Origin: Kaistella carnis
GTDB taxonomy: Bacteria > Bacteroidota > Bacteroidia > Flavobacteriales > Weeksellaceae
NCBI RefSeq assembly: GCF_003860585.1
Contig: NZ_CP034159.1
Location: 2,480,001 to 2,544,000, forward strand
Direction of reading: 5' to 3'
DNA: 64,000 bases
Shown piece after piece: positions 60,891 through 64,000 of this stretch (the first letter of the stretch is position 1; every line of letters begins with the position of its first letter). The notes below the pieces were generated by a model. The model ran no database searches and was not told where the DNA came from. It worked only from the letters and a program-made list of their open reading frames with translations. Made by a program: the position numbers and the translations under genes.

Positions 60891-61014
60891 AAGATATGCA
60901 AAAATTAGGAGAAGTACAGAAGGTTTCTTTAGAAGAACTTTTCGGGTACTAAACCTTTTAAAATAATTGATACAGAAACTGCTCCAGATTTGGAGCAGTT
61001 TTTTTTATGTCATT
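60891..61014 (+). pseudogene. Remnant 3' end of a second M16 peptidase gene, copy B
   Basis: In one frame this reads DMQKLGEVQKVSLEELFGY and stops, against DLEKLGEVKKISLEELFGY at the true M16 C-terminus. The changes are conservative (L/M, E/Q, K/Q, I/V), and the terminator after it is also conserved. This looks like the end of a diverged tandem paralogue whose body has been lost, not a recent copy. Nothing upstream of about 60889 resembles M16. Confidence 0.75.
60976..61008 (+). terminator. Terminator, copy B
   Basis: Perfect stem AAACTGCTCC / GGAGCAGTTT with a 6-base loop and T run. It now has no functional gene before it. Confidence 0.8.
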
Positions 61015-61046
61015 GCGAGGAGGAGGCACGACGACGAAGCAATCCC
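61009..61046. repeat. REP-like palindromic repeat
   Basis: Begins GTCATTGCGAGGA and ends ACGAAGCAATCCC, with inverted ATTGC / GCAAT ends. The same borders occur at 63832-63878 and 63893-63924. It sits in the 60.86-61.33 kb gap, whose remainder (61047-61325) shows no gene. Confidence 0.75.
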
Positions 61047-61325
61047 AAAGTGCAAAAGCGAGGTAATCTCAATTTCTATATTTTCTTGGGCGCACATTTC
61101 CGCCCTCCGTTCCCGCTTTTTTGTAAGCCTGTCCAGAGCTTGTTGAAGGATCTCTCCTCGCAAAAAGAGCTCCACTCAGGTCGGGGCGCGGTGATTGTGC
61201 AGTATAAAGATTAGTTTTTCAAAATGAAAGTAAATAGCGCAAAGTCGGGAGACTTTAAGCAGTGGGGGAATGTCTCCAACATTTAGCATACCCCGCACTT
61301 TGCTAAAACAATATTAGTAGAAATA

Positions 61326-62531
61326 CTATTTAAATTTAAGGTTTGTAATTTCTTCATATAATTCTTCAATACTGGAAAAATTACAATAAGGAGTTTTAGT
61401 TAAGATAGAAATACATATCATTTTTGAAAGTTGAAACGACAATGAAAGATCTTCATATTCAATGCTTTTATTATTACCATGTGCAATAGATGATCTTTCT
61501 TTATAGAGTTTTTTAAATAGTTTTGAAATTTCTTTTCTTTTTTCATAATCATCTTCTAAAATAAAAGCAATTGATTCACTTAGTTGGCTAACGATTGAAG
61601 GAGAAATAAAAGATTTTATATCATATTGCAACAAGCTTTCTATAGCGAAAATAAATTGTAATAATGCTTTTGATGAACTAGTATCATAAACACCATTGCC
61701 TATCCAAAAAACGGATTTCATGATTCGTTCTTCAATTTTAGTTTTATTCTCTTTTTGTAGTAATTGCCAGATTTGACCGTTACCATTTGTTGTTTTTACA
61801 AAATGGTCATCATTTACATTAACTAATAATTTTAAGTCACTTTCGGAACTGTGATTAATCGTATTTTTATTGCAAGTTAATATCTCTCTAGAAATCCAGT
61901 TTCTATAATTTAAAATTCCAACCATTCGTAAGTGCTTTAGATCCCCAATCATGTAATTGAAAATATTTTCAACATTTTCACAAATTCCAAAAGAGATTTC
62001 TTTGGCTTTGACTTCATCTCGCGCATTAATCCTTATTCCTATAAAGTAGTCAGATTGTCTATCTTTAAAATAATAATTAAAATCCTTTCCGAAAATAAAT
62101 TTTCTTTTTAAAATATCTTCCGCGAGGGAAATGTTATAGATTGAAAACTTTCCAAAGTTTTTTTCAGGAATATCCAATAAAACTCCAAAAATTTCATATA
62201 AAACTTCATTTTCCATCATAGGAAGTTTTAAGAAATCATCAATTATTATTTGAAAATCTTCATCAGTTGTTTTTCGCTTTTCTTGTAATAATTTTTTAAT
62301 CACATTAATTAATTGCTTCTCGAATTTTTTGTAAGAGATTGTTGCTGCGACTTCTTTATTAAAATTATAAAGCTCGTTTAATGTTCTTCTAAATGTAAAA
62401 TAGTTGTCTGTTCCTACAAAAGATATTGTAAAAGGGAAACCAGGAAATACTCGGTATACTGTTTCTTTTTCTTTATCTAATTCTAAAGTAGCAATTTTAA
62501 CAAGTACATCTATTTTATGAGAGTTGGTCAT
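61326..62531 (-). CDS. Protein with a C-terminal ApeA-like HEPN domain
   Basis: 401 residues, cytoplasmic. The N-terminal 260 residues show no family I recognise (FPFTISFVGTDNYFTFRRTL; YFIGIRINARDEVKAKEISF). The C-terminal helices (FAIESLLQYDIKSFISPSIV, SQLSESIAFILEDDYEKRKE, LFKKLYKERSSIAHGNNKSI) look like the ApeA-type HEPN. The motif RSSIAHG gives R346-x4-H351, the RNase signature of HEPN. Such domains often act in phage defence or toxin systems. It stands alone, with no nucleotidyltransferase or antitoxin beside it. AT content is higher than in neighbouring genes. Confidence 0.7.
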   Translation of the reverse strand: MTNSHKIDVLVKIATLELDKEKETVYRVFPGFPFTISFVGTDNYFTFRRTLNELYNFNKEVAATISYKKFEKQLINVIKKLLQEKRKTTDEDFQIIIDDFLKLPMMENEVLYEIFGVLLDIPEKNFGKFSIYNISLAEDILKRKFIFGKDFNYYFKDRQSDYFIGIRINARDEVKAKEISFGICENVENIFNYMIGDLKHLRMVGILNYRNWISREILTCNKNTINHSSESDLKLLVNVNDDHFVKTTNGNGQIWQLLQKENKTKIEERIMKSVFWIGNGVYDTSSSKALLQFIFAIESLLQYDIKSFISPSIVSQLSESIAFILEDDYEKRKEISKLFKKLYKERSSIAHGNNKSIEYEDLSLSFQLSKMICISILTKTPYCNFSSIEELYEEITNLKFK

Positions 62532-62763
62532 AGTTTATTTTGTAACAAATTTAAAAGTACAATTAGACGATATCATTGTATCAAGTTTCGCATGGTATAT
62601 ATGAATCATCATCTATTTAGGCAACGCTAAAATACTCAAAAATCCCTCCCCACCCAACCATCACACCCCTCATTTTTTTACGAAAAACACCCCATCCATA
62701 GAAAATCTTTAAAAACAATCAAAACTTTTCGCTGATATTTTACCAATTCAGCAATATTTTTTC

Positions 62764-62771
62764 TAATTTTG
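62764..62771 (+). promoter_or_regulatory. -7 box TAATTTTG upstream of the 42-bp array
   Basis: TAATTTTG fits the consensus. A transcript from about 62778 would run through the whole hairpin array before the DUF6261 ATG at 63042, giving a leader of about 265 bases. The gap 62532-62763 is otherwise C-rich with no gene seen. Confidence 0.5.
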
Positions 62772-62844
62772 GGTAAGCCAACAAGAGAAGAAGCGCATCC
62801 CGATGCAACTTGTTTTAAGCACAAAATGATGGCAGTGCTGCCAA

Positions 62845-63024
62845 ATTTCCGGAAAACTTCAAGCACCCGTGCAACAATCTTTCCGGCAAAGCGGAAAACC
62901 CCAAACACGCGTGCAACAAACTTTCCGGTAAGGCGGAAAGGGCAAAACACCCGCGCAACAGACTTTCCGCTGAAGCGGAAAACCTGCCGCACTACTGTAA
63001 CGAAATTTCCGACAAATTCTGAAC
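62845..63024 (+). repeat. Array of 42-bp hairpin repeats upstream of DUF6261
   Basis: Three full 42-base units (62879-62920, 62921-62962, 62963-63004) are flanked by a shortened unit (62845-62878) and a partial one from 63005. Each full unit opens with TTTCCG-N6-CGGAAA, an inverted repeat with changing loop bases. The shortened first unit has the perfect palindrome TTTCCGGAAA. A second conserved part, CACGCGTGCAACAAA or close, ends each unit. The array is open in the frame of the following gene and would read as 14-residue repeats (TRATNFPVRRKGQN). Confidence 0.85.
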
Positions 63025-63041
63025 ATTTAAACACAAATACT

Positions 63042-63776
63042 ATGAATGCAATTGATTTAAGAATCCTCCGCAACGCAGAATACCTGCAGTACACGAAAGA
63101 TTTTGCGGGCATCATCAACCTGAATGATCCTGCCACTTTGCAGATCGACACCAAACTTGCTGCCTTTACCGCAAAAACCACCGAACTCGAAAACCTTTTC
63201 AAAAAAGCCCTCGCCAACGACCGCACCAAAGCAGTATTGGCGCTCGATCAAAGAAGAGATGATGCCATCAACGGGATTGCTGATTTTCTGCAGGGCTATT
63301 CCTATCATTACGAAGCAGACAAAAAACAAAACGCCCAAAAATTACTGACGGCTTTGGCAATCTACGGCAGCGGAATTGCCCGCCAGAATTATATGTCGGA
63401 AACCGCAACCATCAATAACCTCCTCGTTGATTTCGCCGACAAACCCGAATTGGCTGCGGCGGTGACCGCTTTCAGTTTGCAACCCTGGATCGATGAACTG
63501 CAGGATGCCAATACACTCTTCAACACCGAATATCTTTCCCGCACACAGGAATATGGCGACGCCAATCCCGATACCATCAAATCGAAAAGAGAGGAAACCA
63601 ATGTGACTTATTACGCGCTTCGGGACCGCATCGATGCGCTGCATACTTTGGTAGAAACGCCGCCATCACCTTACACCACGGTGATCAACCAACTCAATGC
63701 CTTAACAGATCAGTACAATGTATTGTTGGTGCATCGACAAGAAGTGCCGCCGGAAAATCCTGTGGTTCCTACTTAA
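63042..63776 (+). CDS. DUF6261-family protein
   Basis: 244 residues, mostly helical. It begins MNAIDLRILRNAEYLQYTKD, the usual start of this Bacteroidota family. It continues IDTKLAAFTAKTTELENLFK, LDQRRDDAINGIADFLQGYS, and ends in a Pro-rich tail (EVPPENPVVPT). No catalytic motif is seen. The frame is open far upstream through the 42-bp array to an ATG at 62826, so a 316-residue form with a repeat N-terminus is possible; the conserved start favours 63042. Higher GC than the HEPN gene beside it. Function unknown. Confidence 0.8.
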   Translation: MNAIDLRILRNAEYLQYTKDFAGIINLNDPATLQIDTKLAAFTAKTTELENLFKKALANDRTKAVLALDQRRDDAINGIADFLQGYSYHYEADKKQNAQKLLTALAIYGSGIARQNYMSETATINNLLVDFADKPELAAAVTAFSLQPWIDELQDANTLFNTEYLSRTQEYGDANPDTIKSKREETNVTYYALRDRIDALHTLVETPPSPYTTVINQLNALTDQYNVLLVHRQEVPPENPVVPT

Positions 63777-63797
63777 TTAAATTTTTGATATTACTAG

Positions 63798-63827
63798 AAA
63801 AACCGCCTGATTGGGCGGTTTTTTTAT
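63798..63827 (+). terminator. Terminator after DUF6261
   Basis: Perfect 10-bp stem AAAAACCGCC / GGCGGTTTTT with a 6-base loop and extra T, 21 bases after the stop. Confidence 0.88.
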
Positions 63828-63831
63828 TCAC

Positions 63832-63878
63832 GTCATTGCGAGGAACAGCCTGTCCCGAACCTTCGGGAAAGCAATCCC
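63832..63878. repeat. REP-like palindromic repeat
   Basis: Begins GTCATTGCGAGGA and ends GCAATCCC, with an internal CCCGAA/TTCGGG hairpin (63854-63867). Directly follows the DUF6261 terminator. Confidence 0.72.
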
Positions 63879-63892
63879 ATGAACATAGCGCG

Positions 63893-63924
63893 GTCATTGC
63901 GAGGAAGAATGACGAAGCAATCCC
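63893..63924. repeat. REP-like palindromic repeat
   Basis: GGTCATTGCGAGGA ... GACGAAGCAATCCC, the shortest and cleanest copy. A partial inverted copy, GGGATTGCTTC, follows at 63953-63963. No gene is visible in the last 220 bases of the window. Confidence 0.75.
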
Positions 63925-64000
63925 TAAGTACGAAGCGCGGTTTTTGTATGATGGGATTGCTTCAGCGGTTTGAAAGGCTATCGTTAATAGAACATTCAAG

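Noticed and set aside
62845-63024. 42-bp repeats as a CRISPR array
   Set aside because: There are no separate spacers: the units are directly joined and diverge throughout, the inverted arms are too short, and no cas gene is present.
62678-63338. Long minus-strand frames opposite the 42-bp array and DUF6261
   Set aside because: They mirror the repeat array and the higher-GC DUF6261 gene, and contain no recognisable domain, signal or promoter box.
63785-63973. 62-codon frame at the window end
   Set aside because: It is made of terminator and REP-like sequence, not a coding gene.

Overview
The window is a chromosomal segment of a flavobacterium, most likely in the Chryseobacterium / Kaistella / Elizabethkingia group (family Weeksellaceae). 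The evidence is: low GC; TAnnTTTG -7 promoter boxes at many genes with almost no Shine-Dalgarno sequences; a type IX secretion C-terminal domain; and Bacteroidota-specific families (DUF6089, DUF6261, DUF4292, DUF2851, DUF4254, PUR-like DUF3276, 301-residue NusB, dihydroorotase with a DDQVHFREPG motif). Bacillithiol genes (bshA, bshB1) fit the same group. The window appears to be a mostly syntenic core chromosome with a few accessory patches.

Layout. 1-3.9 kb: end of an ECF sigma factor gene, a 44-residue ORF, a YjjG-type nucleotidase, an IS1182-family element with mirrored hairpin ends, and trpS. 4.0-12.1 kb (minus strand): SanA-like DUF218 protein, lspA with two small genes, a DksA-like protein, ileS, a 7TM LytS-type histidine kinase and a DUF2062 membrane protein. 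12.2-19.6 kb: topA, a 1045-residue type IX cargo protein made of two tandem copies of one module, and a degenerate arginase-fold protein. 19.6-28.8 kb: an exopolysaccharide cluster (GT-C-like membrane protein, GT2, EpsG/Wzy-like polymerase, WecA-like initiator, Wza lipoprotein, Wzc kinase). Its wzc is split by an IS982-family element with perfect 17-bp inverted repeats and an 8-bp target duplication. 28.9-34.4 kb: DUF6089, uppS, bamA and two OmpH/Skp chaperones, an outer-membrane assembly operon. 34.4-37.3 kb: thioesterase, rmlD-like reductase, a secreted protein, bshB1 and tRNA-His. 37.4-47.9 kb: PUR-like protein, ABC exporter, nusB, a DUF1573 lipoprotein, yajC, DUF2851, bshA, a GH3 glycosidase, a lipoprotein, deoD and ribA. 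47.9-54.7 kb (minus strand): lipoprotein, DUF4254, tatA, an EnvC-like hydrolase activator, DUF4292, a sugar nucleotidyltransferase, dut and a flippase. 55-59.9 kb: dihydroorotase, YhhN-type protein, M16 protease.

59.9-64 kb is the accessory end. A KilA-N gene sits between two copies of the 3' end of the M16 gene; the second copy is probably the last remnant of a lost tandem paralogue. Next come REP-like palindromes, a protein with a HEPN RX4H motif, and a DUF6261 gene preceded by an unusual array of 42-bp hairpin units that stays open in the downstream gene's frame.

The parts most worth following up are the 42-bp array, the M16/KilA-N replacement, the HEPN protein, the IS-interrupted wzc with its (Gly-Tyr)8 tail, and the arginase-like protein lacking metal ligands. 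No CRISPR array, prophage structural genes or complete known defence system was seen. Gene assignments come from reading motifs and recalling families; no database search was run.
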